This document shows, piece by piece, positions 12,201 to 21,697 of a stretch of 64,000 nucleotides of DNA; position 1 is the first letter of the stretch, and each line of letters begins with the position of its first letter. This stretch comes from Scilla litardierei. Its lineage: Eukaryota; Streptophyta; Magnoliopsida; Asparagales; Asparagaceae. Under the pieces are notes generated by a model. That model was not told the DNA's origin. It did no database searches and saw only the letters and a list, made by a program, of their open reading frames with translations. A program made the translations under genes and the position numbers. The stretch is taken from positions 144,369,637 through 144,433,636 of the forward strand of contig CM061142.1 in assembly GCA_030789695.1 (NCBI GenBank), read 5' to 3'.

Positions 12201-13213
12201 TACTGAGAACACTATTGGGCCTACGGGCATTTACGGAGCACATTTACAGAGCACATTATTGGGCCCTTGCGGCATTTAAGACTGATGCACTAGTTTGATT
12301 GATGTTGCACTAATTGATAATTGATTGATACCATTGCTTCAGTCACGACTACTACTATTCTACGGACTAAGTCAAGACTACTCGAACGTGATAGAACGGT
12401 TTAATAATGAGCGGTCTTGAATTACGACTGAATCAGTGTCTAGGAAGGAATGGGAAGGGGGTTGGTCAACCAAGGGACTTGTTCCTGCGGTCATTGAAGT
12501 GACCTGTGCCTTCAAGCCCTGACTGACTGGCTGATTTGGAAGTTAAGTTAGACTTCTTATTATTAGGCCATCCTACACTATTAGATAGTCAAGCGACGCT
12601 CATCTTTTCTTAAGTATTACTGAGTCTATCTATTGTCATCCCATTACATATTGGCCAAAACATTGTTAACCGGGTTGTCTTACTATTGACATTCCATTGG
12701 TCAAAATATTATTGCTACCCTATGCCAGGTCACAGTTATTACTCTTACACTTATACAGTCACCTTTACGTACAGCCACCAGTACCTTACTTGTCGCTCTT
12801 ACATACCTGTCTGTTCTTACCTTACTTTTTGCACCAGTATGACCATCTTTTGTTTACTATAGTTTGTTCTATACTTTTGCACTACTTGGTTTCGATTGCT
12901 AGAATTGTTGTGACTTACCTACGGTTTCATCTCTGTGGCACCGCAGACGATGTACATATGGAGGCAGATGCTCTAGAGTTAATAGCGCCCGAATTTGACC
13001 ATGAGTCTGCAGCTTTCAGAGTTGTTTCCAGTTATATTTATCTTCCTTCATGTACGATTGTTGGACCATTTTTGTACAATATGGATGTAATAATTGGACA
13101 CTATTTGGGTATTTTTGTACATCTCTGCATCGTGGCTATTTTATTTTCACTGGTTAACTGCAGGACCTGCGCAAATACCAAAACGTAACGGGCCCGGGAA
13201 TCGGGTCGTTACA
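9289..13213 (+). repeat. Gypsy-1 3' LTR
   Basis: Direct copy of 3604-7530 with the same TATA box (9965-9972), tandem array (11243-11489) and C-rich leader (about 10065-10375). It differs by a handful of substitutions and a 2-bp shorter C-run near 10150. Confidence 0.95.
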
Positions 13214-13218
13214 GCTAT
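13214..13218. repeat. Target-site duplication GCTAT, right copy (gypsy-1)
   Basis: Matches 3599-3603 exactly. Beyond it the copia-1 PBS continues. Confidence 0.95.
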
Positions 13219-13224
13219 CGACTT

Positions 13225-13237
13225 GGCTTTGATACCA
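13225..13237 (-). promoter_or_regulatory. Copia-1 primer-binding site
   Basis: On the minus strand this reads TGGTATCAAAGCC, the plant initiator tRNA-Met type PBS with one change. It lies two bases inside the LTR edge. Confidence 0.85.
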
Positions 13238-13969
13238 AATGAAATGCCCTGCTAAGCTACTGCACAAGTACTAGAGGGGGGTGAATAGTACTTTAAAATA
13301 ATTAAGAGGATAATTCCTAATTATCTTGCAAACTCAACCAACAATGCGGAAAATGCGGAAATGTAAATATAGACAACAAAGAAACAATCGCAAACACACG
13401 ATGTTAATGGGTTCGGATTCACCCAAGTCTCCCCGACTTGTTCCCGGTGATCCTACGTCCCAACCACCCGGATCCCCTCCGGATACTTGAGTTAGAAATC
13501 CTAACTCATGATTTGCACCATGAAATACTTGTAGAAACCTCTATATGATCAAATCATACACAAATCAAAATGTGACTCCCACAAACTGAGATCACAAACA
13601 AACTCTCACAACCGAGAGTGAATCACTTACAATATCAATGTAAAACGAAGTAGAAATGCTTACCACAAAATACCTATGCCTTGAGTAAACTTACGAATTA
13701 GGGCAAAGAGGATTTTGGAGAAGATGCTGGCACCAAACCCTAGCTCCAAGTAGATGACCATCAATGTAGACCTAGGAGGTAGATGGTGACCTAGAATCAA
13801 GCTCTTGGCTTGGAAGGCTTCATAATCAATGAATCTCTCTTTGGAAGTAAGAGTGGGAGAGATTCAAGAATGGAAATGAATGAGCTTTGAATGAGATTGA
13901 TTGCTTCTCTTTTGATATCTAATCTTCTCTTAATATCAGTCTTGAGTGCAATGAATGCAGCACACCAAG

Positions 13970-13977
13970 TATTTATA
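13970..13977 (-). promoter_or_regulatory. TATA box of copia-1 LTR
   Basis: TATAAATA on the minus strand, about 65 bp downstream of the palindrome array and just upstream of the transcribed part of the LTR. Confidence 0.65.
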
Positions 13978-14039
13978 GGTTAGAGGAAAGAGAGATAGAA
14001 AAACATTTCAATTAAAGCTCCAACGGCTCTATTCTGAAC

Positions 14040-14580
14040 CAGACTAGTCGGTCAAAGAAGGATCACTGACCAACTAATTCATCAACTAGTCGGTCGGTGA
14101 TACAACGTAGACCGACTAATGCTTGAACAGCTAAATGGTCGAAGTACATGAGATGCCAACTAGTCGGTCTAAGAAGACTTGTCGACCGACTAGTTTCACA
14201 ACTAGTCGGTCGGTGAATGATCTTTGACCGACTAACAGTCGAAATAGAATGAGCTGACATCAAGTTGATTTAGTCGGTCTAAGAACAAATGTTGACCGAC
14301 TAGTTCATCAACTAGTCGGTCGACAAACTTTCTTTGACCGACTAACGATAAACATTAACTTGGCATGTACAGGGAAAGCTTAACTAGTCGGACTAAGAAG
14401 GATCACTGACTGACTAGTTCATCAACTAGTCGGTCGGTCTGTCAACTTGGACTGACTAACTGTAAATAGTAAATAGCTATGATTTGAGAAGGCATTCTAG
14501 TCGGTTCAAGAAGCTTTGCCTACCGACTAGATTGTCATCTAGTCGGTTGGTTCTTCTTCTTGAACTAACTAACGTGCACA
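14040..14580. repeat. ACTAGTCGGTC palindrome array in copia-1 LTR
   Basis: Irregularly spaced copies of ACTAGTCGGTCGGT and its complement ACCGACTAGT recur, often paired head to head (for example ACTAGTTCATCAACTAGT). They lie upstream of the LTR TATA box on the minus strand, which suggests a U3 regulatory or hairpin-forming array. Confidence 0.85.
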
Positions 14581-14973
14581 AGAAGCCGCGAATCGAAGCA
14601 CGATGCTTCGGGAAAGTTTGAGTGGGCTTCTACTAAGTTCCTAGCTCTAAGATAGGAGCGTTATGAAGATTAAAACGTAAGACCTACTCAAGGCTTAACA
14701 TTCTACGAAAAGAAGCTAGAAAACATTAAATAAACTTGACAAACCGTCTTCAAAATCTTCAATCGAATCTTCATGACTTCAATAAACGTCCTTGAGCTTC
14801 AACGAAGCTTTAGGCATACGATCACGCGCTTTGAGAAGTCTTGAGATGTCGCAATTGATATCCGTGGAATTTTGGCGACGATCTCCATAACTGCGCTCAC
14901 AAAGAGTTAGTTCACGATATATTTATGTTTGTTCATCATCCAAAACCAAAATCTGGGGAGTCAATACTCAACA

Positions 14974-15227
14974 TGTACAATGCATATCCACCACCACATC
15001 TCTGTGCTAGAAATCATGTTCCTAAGAAGCATGCACCATATAGAATCCCAACAAATATGCATGCAACTAGGAAAAGGACTCCCAAGATTTACACTATTTG
15101 GGTTCCTAAGAACACTAGTCTAAATGATAAGAATGCTTATGTTGATTCCAATTATTATGATGTGATTAGAAATAGTAATTATGTTGGGAAGCGGAAGTCC
15201 AGTTAGACTTGGCTTCCAAAGGGCTAA
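14974..15227 (+). pseudogene. Copia-2 gag, C-terminal end
   Basis: The frame encodes a Pro/His/Arg-rich tail ending in a TWLPKG motif and TAA (15225-15227). It is closely similar to the copia-1 gag tail (KIYTIWVPKNT versus KIFTIWSPKDT). A TAG at 15204 interrupts it seven codons earlier. The N-terminal part was separated by the insertion of copia-1. Confidence 0.82.
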
Positions 15228-15567
15228 TCCACTTGGACCCAACACACATTGGGTACCATAAGCTTATGGTATATCATATAGGTACCCAAGAGAAAGAAGA
15301 AGAGCAATAAAGGTCTTATTAGCTCTAAAGGGAAAGGATGGATTCTTGATAGTGGTTGCTCCAAACAAATGACGGGAGATCCCTCATTGCTCTCCGAAGT
15401 GATTAGCATCAAGGATGGTGCAACAGTCACTTTTGGAGATAATCAAAAGGGAACCATCATTGGAGTATGTATTGTCGGTAATCCTTCAAAACCCTTGATT
15501 ACTAATGTATTTCTAGTTAATGGTTTATGTCACAATCTCATTTCCATTAGTCAACTTTGTGACAATG
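15228..15567 (+). pseudogene. Copia-2 pol, protease part, cut by CACTA insertion
   Basis: In the same frame as gag and directly after its stop, the sequence stays open through GTQEKEESNKG to the protease motif WILDSGCSKQMT (about 15338-15374). It then continues to LISISQLCD, where the CACTA element begins. This is the aspartic protease and the start of the GAG-pre-integrase region. The reading continues at 25456. Confidence 0.87.
15565..15567. repeat. CACTA target-site duplication ATG, left copy
   Basis: ATG precedes the CACTACTACAAAA terminus and is repeated at 25453-25455. Three bases is the standard TSD length for CACTA elements. Confidence 0.93.
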
Positions 15568-15599
15568 CACTACTACAAAAAAGACCTTTAATAGCACAC

Positions 15600-15910
15600 C
15601 TTTAACAGCGCTTGCCAATTATAAGCGCTGTTAATTAGAGGCACATATAATAGACAGCGCTTCTTTCTGCAAGCGCTGCTAAAAGTCGGATAATAGACAG
15701 CGCTTCTTTCTGCAAGCGCTGTTAAAGATCAGATAATGGACAGCGCTTCTTTTTACAAGCGATGTTTATTCGATGTACAGACAATAGACAGCGCTTCTTT
15801 CTACAAACGCTGTTAAAGATCAAATAATAGACAACGCTTCTTTCTAGAAGCGCCATTAAAGATACGCTAATAGACAACGCTTCTCAGTATGCAAGTGCTG
15901 TCAAACATAT
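15600..15910. repeat. Left subterminal repeat array of Pack-CACTA
   Basis: Repeated units of the form ACAGCGCTTCTTTCTGCAAG followed by CGCTGTTAAAG occur every 60-70 bp. Each is an imperfect hairpin with arms AACAGCGCTT and AAGCGCTGTT. Confidence 0.9.
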
Positions 15911-15949
15911 TCGCATCCGATAAGCGCGCGATTAAATTTTTTCATCTCC

Positions 15950-16073
15950 GCCAAAGGACTGTAGTCTAGCGGCATTTACTTCCGCTTCCTAGTGAGGCCA
16001 CCAGGGTTCGATCCCTGGTGGATGCGGAGCGCGCGCGCGCCTTTAACCAGCTTTCCGATGTATCAAAAAAAAA
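15950..16073 (+). mobile_element. tRNA-derived SINE inserted in Pack-CACTA
   Basis: This 124-bp segment has a Pol III A-box-like sequence (TAGTCTAGCGG, 15962-15972) and a B box (GGTTCGATCCC, 16005-16015) 33 bp apart, a short GC-rich body and a terminal A-run. It is flanked by a perfect 16-bp direct repeat AAATTTTTTCATCTCC (15934-15949 and 16074-16089). These are the marks of LINE-mediated SINE insertion. It is shorter than many plant SINEs. A true tRNA is unlikely because no proper anticodon arm forms and the acceptor ends do not pair. Confidence 0.82.
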
Positions 16074-16235
16074 AAATTTTTTCATCTCCCAAAATCTCTG
16101 AACGTGTCTCAAATTTTTTTGAAGACAAGATCCTCCGCCTCCACTCCACTCCCTCGTCGCCTCCACTCCATCTGGCGAGCGCGCCTCCACTCCATCGGAA
16201 TTTTTGAAGATTAGATCCTCCGCCTCCACTCCATC

Positions 16236-16451
16236 TGGCGAGCGCGGCCTCCCCCTCCACTCCCTCGTCGCCTCCATCCTCCACCTCCACCTCCGCCTCC
16301 CATCCTAGGGTTTCATTCTCAGCCTCTCTGCCTCCGATTCCGAACCCGGCGAGCGCAGCCTCCCCCTCCACTCCCTTGTCGCCTCCATCCTCCGCCTCCG
16401 CCTCCCATCCTAGGGTTTCCTTCTCAGCCTCTCCGCCTCCGATTCCGAACC
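16236..16451 (+). repeat. About 105-110-bp tandem duplication in the ACLA-like 5' leader
   Basis: Two successive copies begin GGCGAGCGC and end CCGATTCCGAACCC (16236-16345 and 16346-16451). Each carries the CCTAGGGTTT element common in plant leaders. A partial third copy lies upstream around 16172. Confidence 0.82.
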
Positions 16452-16465
16452 CTTTAGGATCCGAT

Positions 16466-16564
16466 ATGGCGAGGAAGAAGATCCGAGAGAACGATTCCAA
16501 GCGCCTCCTCAATGAGCACCTCAAGCGGATCGCCGGCATCGACCTCCAGATCCGATCAGCTCAG
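16466..16564 (+). pseudogene. ACLA: Captured exon 1 of ATP-citrate lyase subunit A
   Basis: An ATG after a C/T-rich leader opens 33 codons beginning [15 protein letters not shown] and ending DLQIRSAQ, followed by GT (CAG|GTTCTC). This is the N-terminus of the plant ACLA subunit. In the cytosol that protein forms, with ACLB, the enzyme that cleaves citrate to acetyl-CoA and oxaloacetate. The exon ends on a codon boundary at a splice donor, and no later ACLA exon follows, so only the first exon and leader were captured. The fragment is in frame and could give a short N-terminal fusion if transcribed, but it has no enzyme activity alone. The identification rests on my recognition of the N-terminus. 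Confidence 0.82.
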
Positions 16565-17138
16565 GTTCTCGTCATGCCTTTTTTGTTTCAAACAAAAAAA
16601 GTGCGGTTTTTAATGGAAAGTTAGCTCAGTACTTTGTTCTACTCTGACTTTTGTTTTATGATTGTTCTCAAAATTGATTGTCACTCCGTTATCTGTTCTC
16701 CATGTGAGGTTGTGGTTTTTTTTGACTCAGTTTATTCCTGCCCCTTCTCCGCTCATCTGTGGGATTCTGTTGTGCTCATGTCTCAACTTTGGATCACTTT
16801 ATTTATGCCTTTTGCTTTATTGATTCATATGCTTTTTGCTATCTAAAAGTTTGATATAGTTGTCATGATGATTGTCCTTTTGTGCTGAGTAAAAGTAGAA
16901 AATCAAACAATTACAATGATGTTTTTCTGAATTTTTTCCCTTGCCTTTTACCTTCATATTTCAGAAGTGTTTGTCAATTAATTCTACTCTAGTCCTAATT
17001 CTCATGTACTTAGTTTGAGTATTTTTTTGTGCTAAAATCTAAATTTTGTTCTACTTTGTTTGTTATAATGTTTTTTGGTTTCTTCCGATATTGGAATTTG
17101 CTCCAGTTTACATATATTAAACCTGTATTTCTATGAAG

Positions 17139-17563
17139 GTTCATATAACTCAAGGCAATGCTAATGGGGCAGCCATGATTGTGTCATGGGTGACACCAGA
17201 CGAATGTGGTTCTAGTAAAGTTCTTATGGCACATCCGAGAACAAGCTTGAGTTCTCTGCGGAAGGAAAGGTTACTCAATATAAGTTCTATAACTATACTT
17301 CGGGGTATATCCATCATTGCACTCTGAGAAAGTTGAAGGTTATTTATTAAACTCTTCGCACCATATGCTTGATTCATAGCTGATTTTAATGATTTACTTT
17401 CCCGTCTTGGATCAATTTCAGAGGAAGAGTGACATTCTTTTCTTTTTGCAGCATGACACAAAATACTACTATGAGGTTGGGATTGATCATACATCAAGGA
17501 AGTTCTGGTTCATAACCCCTCCTGAAAGTGGCCCGGATGTTCCATATACATTTGGCCTTATAG
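17139..17563 (+). pseudogene. Captured two-exon fragment of a purple acid phosphatase
   Basis: Exon-like 17139-17338 starts VHITQGNANGAAMIVSWV and continues to CTLRKLK before GT. Exon-like 17452-17563 follows an AG and reads [19 protein letters not shown] to TFGLIG before GT. This is the N-terminal fibronectin-like domain of plant purple acid phosphatases, secreted or vacuolar metallo-phosphatases that hydrolyse phosphate esters. The metal-binding catalytic domain is absent. A single-base deletion after SSKVL (about 17220) shifts the frame, so the first exon is 200 bp. The fragment is therefore a dead capture, with the intron kept. Confidence 0.82.
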
Positions 17564-19529
17564 GTAATTCCTTTTCATTTTTATGCTGGCTATAATTTTC
17601 GCTTTATATTATTAGTTCTCTTTTGTAGAAGACATCATATTACTATCTGTTAGTTTCATTATGGACTATCATATAATGAATTCGTGACCTTTCCATCACC
17701 ATATTTTGCAACATCGTTCATCTTAATGTTTTCTTAAAATTGACTTCTAGTTTCATTTCGGCAATTCTTTGATTTAGATTTTTCAGATTTTGAATTTGTA
17801 GATATTTGGAGTGTCTTTCTACAAATTGCTAGTGGACTTGGTTATGTCACCTTGAACTCGAAGGTATTTCTTGGTGTTATTTGAAATTGTGCTTTATCAA
17901 GTTTTAGAGGATTTGATTCAAATTATTTGCAAGGAACAATGCGTTCCATGTTGATGCATTCTACTATCTTAATTAGTATTCAACTTAAATGTTACAACAT
18001 ATGTATTAATGCTACCATAGCTCTTGTGGCTGTATTCTTGTGTAAAAAGCCTGGGATTAATTAATTGGCTACTACTTTACTCTCAATGGTGAGCCAAAGC
18101 GTGTATTATACTTAACGTTCATGGAGGCAATATGCATCACTTTACTATTAAAAGACATCACTTACGAGGATGAAATAATTTGTTAATTTTTTGAACCCGA
18201 TTTGTGGTAGGATATGAACACAATGCCATTTTTCAACTTCTCTTGATATCATGTCGGTTGCCACTATGCAAAGCTTAAGCTGGCAACTGATAGGCTGACA
18301 ATCTCAGTATCACTTGGCATCCAACTTAAAATTCTGCTTGCTAATTGGATTTCTTTCAGTTCTCATTTTATCTGAGTGAGAGGGTTGGAATGAGGAAGGG
18401 GAAGGGAGGGGCTGAGGAAAATGGATGGATAGATCGAGATGTTTCAACTGCATGCATGGATCGAGATTTTGAACTTGGCTATATGCCAATTATTACATAT
18501 CAAAAGCATTTTATAAGGTAGCGTAGAATAACATGTGCTGTGAGGTATCTCTATATACTTTAATCTAGATATAGTTGAAGTCATCTTTTCATAAACGATG
18601 TGGTGACAAGTATACACATAGAGAATATCTAATAAGATGGAGGAAATGTCATGTTAGTATTTCAGCCTCTTTGTTATTGTACTTTACAACCATTTTAGTT
18701 ATGACATAGATCCATACATTGTCCTGTTTGTGGTAAAGGCTGTATTTGTTTAATATAATAATGTTAAATGGAAAGCATGTTTACTTTAGCCACATACTTC
18801 AAAGCCATGTTAATCACTAGTCTTTCTTACATTGTTGACTTTCAACTCTTCCTGTTGGTATGGCTTGTAAGATCTTTTCATTGCAGTATGTTACTCGCTT
18901 TAATGTAGACTTGCCTGTTACTTTGTGATAATATGTAACTAATTTTTACTTAGGCTATAGATTACTCATCTTTAAAGAAAGTGCAGATGAACAAGCTGTA
19001 AGCTGCAGTAAAAGGACAGGTTAAGTCTTCATTTTATCTCATGTTGGTTGTACCTGACATACATCTAGTTTTTAATTATTTCCAAAAATAGAGGCACATA
19101 TACACCTTGATAAACAAATACATATACATCCAATTTGTTAACTTACGAGGAAAATGAGACGCTGAGACGCCGTTAACTTGGGATAGGAAAATTGGTTACT
19201 AGAATAAATGCACACATAACCCTTGTCATGGAACTAATGAGATGACTACTATGACTGAATCCTGAGCTCAAAGGATAGTGTATATTTTATTTTTTTATTG
19301 TCCCTCCCGTGTAGCATTCGATCCGATAATCACTGATGTGTTCGCTTGAATATTCATGATGTTCTACAAAGCTTTGACTATGATAATATACTGCACACGG
19401 GCACAATCTTACCATATACATTCTAATTGCACTTTTGGGTTATTAATTTTGTTTTTTGAGGGCATGGAAAATATAGATTTCTGTTCATCTTTGATAAGGA
19501 AATCAATGTTGTTTTTCTTTCTTTCTCAG
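17564..19529 (+). other. Pack-CACTA interior, unassigned
   Basis: AT-rich, intron-like sequence with no coding region I can identify. It probably includes intron sequence that came with the neighbouring captured fragments. Confidence 0.6.
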
Positions 19530-19969
19530 ACGGTTGTGCTCAAGGTTGGCATGTCATGTGAAGGCTGTGTTGGTGCTGTCAAGAGAGTCCTCACCAAAAT
19601 GGAGGGTTGCTTCATTCACTTTCTTATTTTATTACAATTAAATTCCTTACAGTATTAGAACAGATCATCATTCATTCTATAAGCTCTTTTGTTTGTTCTA
19701 TTAATTTTCCAATTCTTACCCTTAGGAAAAATATTTTTTTTAAAGATTCAAGGGCATGTTCCTATGTCTTGACCCACCAATTATTATCATCTATCACATA
19801 TACTTTTTGGGATCAGTTCTATATGACATTTTTCTCTTTGGTTTGTAACTTCTTTTCAGGCGTGGAGTCATTCGACGTGGACCTCAAGGAACAAAAGGTA
19901 ACCGTGAAAGGCAACGTGAAACCTGATGCAGTTTTACAGACAGTTTCAAAGACGGGAAAGAAAACCTAA
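19530..19969 (+). pseudogene. ATX1: Captured ATX1-type copper chaperone exons
   Basis: Exon-like 19530-19605 (after TTTCTCAG) reads [15 protein letters not shown] up to KMEG, and exon-like 19860-19969 (after TTTTCAG) reads [17 protein letters not shown] to SKTGKKT and a stop. This is the heavy-metal-associated domain of plant ATX1/CCH, a small cytosolic protein that binds Cu(I) through MxCxxC and hands it to P-type ATPases. The motif here is MSCEGC, intact. The first coding exon with the start codon is missing, and the frame ends slightly before the usual C-terminus. Splice sites on both sides of the intron look usable. Confidence 0.87.
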
Positions 19970-21643
19970 TAACAGACAGTTTCACATCACATGTTATTCT
20001 TGAGGCCCCCTCTTCCTATCAAACAGCAGTGCATAATCAATTTTTTAAACTAACGATAATGCACATGTTAGCTTTTTATTTAGTACAGCCAAGTGCAATA
20101 CACTTAACGATAATGCACCACTTCACTTGGACTAGAATCCAAAGGGGATCTTGTCTTCGTTGGATAGTACCCAAAGAATTGTATGGTTCTCTTTAAAATT
20201 TCTCCATGTTATTTGTTTACAAGAGGCAATTAGATACTGAAATCTGATAATGATATTTCATTTGATAACATTCACAATTTGTGAAAGTCAGAGACCGATA
20301 TAGAAATGCATCAAAATGACAATGATAACTGTAACAAACTAATTAGCCTCATCTCATGTCGCAGCAATTTCCAACCATTCTGTTAAGCAATCATATAACC
20401 ATCGATAAGGACACAGTCATCATTAGAAGCTTTAGAATGACAGAGTTAAAGACTTTGCATCATTAGAAGCTTTAGAATGACAGAGATAATGAAACAATGA
20501 TTAGATGATGGAACTAGCGATTATATAGATTAAGAAACTGAATTTGCATCTCTTATTGATGTCTTTTCTGTGCATTTTTTGGATTCCTTTTAAAACCCAG
20601 TTTTTAATTTTAGTGCTGATTGTAATAGAGATCGGTAGAGTTGGTCCTCTTTGGATCCAATATTATGTCTGTCTTCGCATATTTGGGCAACACAGAATGT
20701 TCTCTGTTATGGATTCGGGAGAAAAAAACGAAAATGCTGAGAAATGGAAGGAGATGGCATTTTGAATTAGCTTTAGCAATATATTGAAGTTTTTGCTAAT
20801 TGCCACTGTTCTTGTGCATATCTATTTGTTTGCATTTGGTGTCGTCTACTAAACTTGTTTCTATATTGTCTTTTGTATTGTACGACTTGTTTCAGGTGGT
20901 CTAGGATGCACGAGTGATCTTAAACTCTTAACTTTTCGGTTGCAATTTAGTAAGATTAGACGCCATGGATTGAGTTGTAAAATGAAGTGTGTGGGCTTGA
21001 AGGAATTCGGATGGCATGCAGACCTGCACATAGGATGGTCAGAAATCATTTCGTCGTTAGCTGCTCATCCGATGCTAGTATGTTTCTTTCTCGATGCAAG
21101 ATTCTTTATTGTTTCGTAACTACTTGAATCTCATGGTTATTAGATATTTAACTAGGTTGATCAACTTGTATTGATGAATATTGTCTGCAAAGGAAACCAT
21201 TTCATGTATATATAGCTTCATTCAAGCTCCTTTACTTTAAAACTGTTGTCATATGCTATGTCAATGTAATAGTTCATAAACATGCCTAGTTTAAGCTATG
21301 CGCATGGTATGGAAGATTTATAAGTCCCTTCCTATTTATTAGTTTAAGCTATTCAAAAACACATATGGGGGCTACAATGAGACTGGGGTCAAGAAGGACA
21401 TATTTCCAGGTTAAAGACTGCAAGTCTGCAAAGTTGTATGGACATATATTCATTTATCTACTTGTATTTTGTATTTCGTTTATAAGGGAAGCCATCCCAT
21501 TTTTCACAAGAAAAACTTATTTTTCTTCAACTTGTATCAGGTATGGGGGTGTCAATTATGTAAATGAATTGCTTCGCCATAGATACGAGGTTTGTACTGT
21601 TATATTTCCAGTTTATGTCATAATGGTGGGGGGGTGTGTCATA

Positions 21644-21697
<54 letters not shown>

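Larger units (their letters stand above)
3604..13213 (+). mobile_element. Gypsy-1: non-autonomous LTR retrotransposon with 3.9-kb LTRs (LARD-like)
   Basis: Two almost identical direct repeats (3927 and 3925 bp) start with TGTAACGGCC and end with CGTTACA. They are flanked by the TSD GCTAT and enclose only 1758 bp. A purine tract (ATTTTAAGGAGGGTAGGA) precedes the right LTR. I see no gag, protease, reverse transcriptase or integrase, so the element is non-autonomous. The TGTAAC ends, the purine tract and the similarity of the PBS region to gypsy-2 (which keeps a gypsy RT remnant) place it with chromovirus-type Ty3/gypsy elements. By eye I noted about nine substitutions and one 2-bp indel between the LTRs, so insertion is recent and must have used enzymes from another element. 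Confidence 0.93.
1..14973 (-). mobile_element. Copia-1: SIRE/Maximus-like Ty1/copia element, 5' part, split by gypsy-1
   Basis: Reading leftwards on the minus strand, the element has an LTR (14973-13240), a tRNA-Met-type PBS (13237-13225), gag (from 3597) and the start of pol, and then leaves the window. Gypsy-1 (3604-13213) lies between PBS and gag and duplicated GCTAT on insertion, so PBS and gag belong to one element. The gag layout (capsid, zinc knuckle, coiled coil, basic tail) and the domain order PR-IN identify the SIRE/Maximus group of copia. The element sits inside the gag of copia-2, whose reading resumes at 14974. The other LTR and the second TSD copy are outside the window. Confidence 0.88.
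13240..14973 (-). repeat. Copia-1 5' LTR
   Basis: On the minus strand it starts TGTTGAGTATTGACTCCCC at 14973 and ends at 13240. The start resembles that of the copia-2 LTR (TGTTAAGTATTGG). It holds a palindrome-rich array (14040-14580) and a TATA box (13977-13970). The second LTR is outside the window, so the inner boundary is inferred from the PBS and may be off by a few bases. Confidence 0.82.

Noticed and set aside
15962..16024. Functional tRNA gene
   Set aside because: A and B boxes are present, but no anticodon arm or acceptor pairing can be formed, and the A-tail plus 16-bp TSD show a SINE.
15966..16539. Long minus-strand frames opposite the ACLA leader
   Set aside because: They are Glu/Gly repeats produced by the tandemly duplicated CT-rich leader. 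The plus strand explains the sequence.
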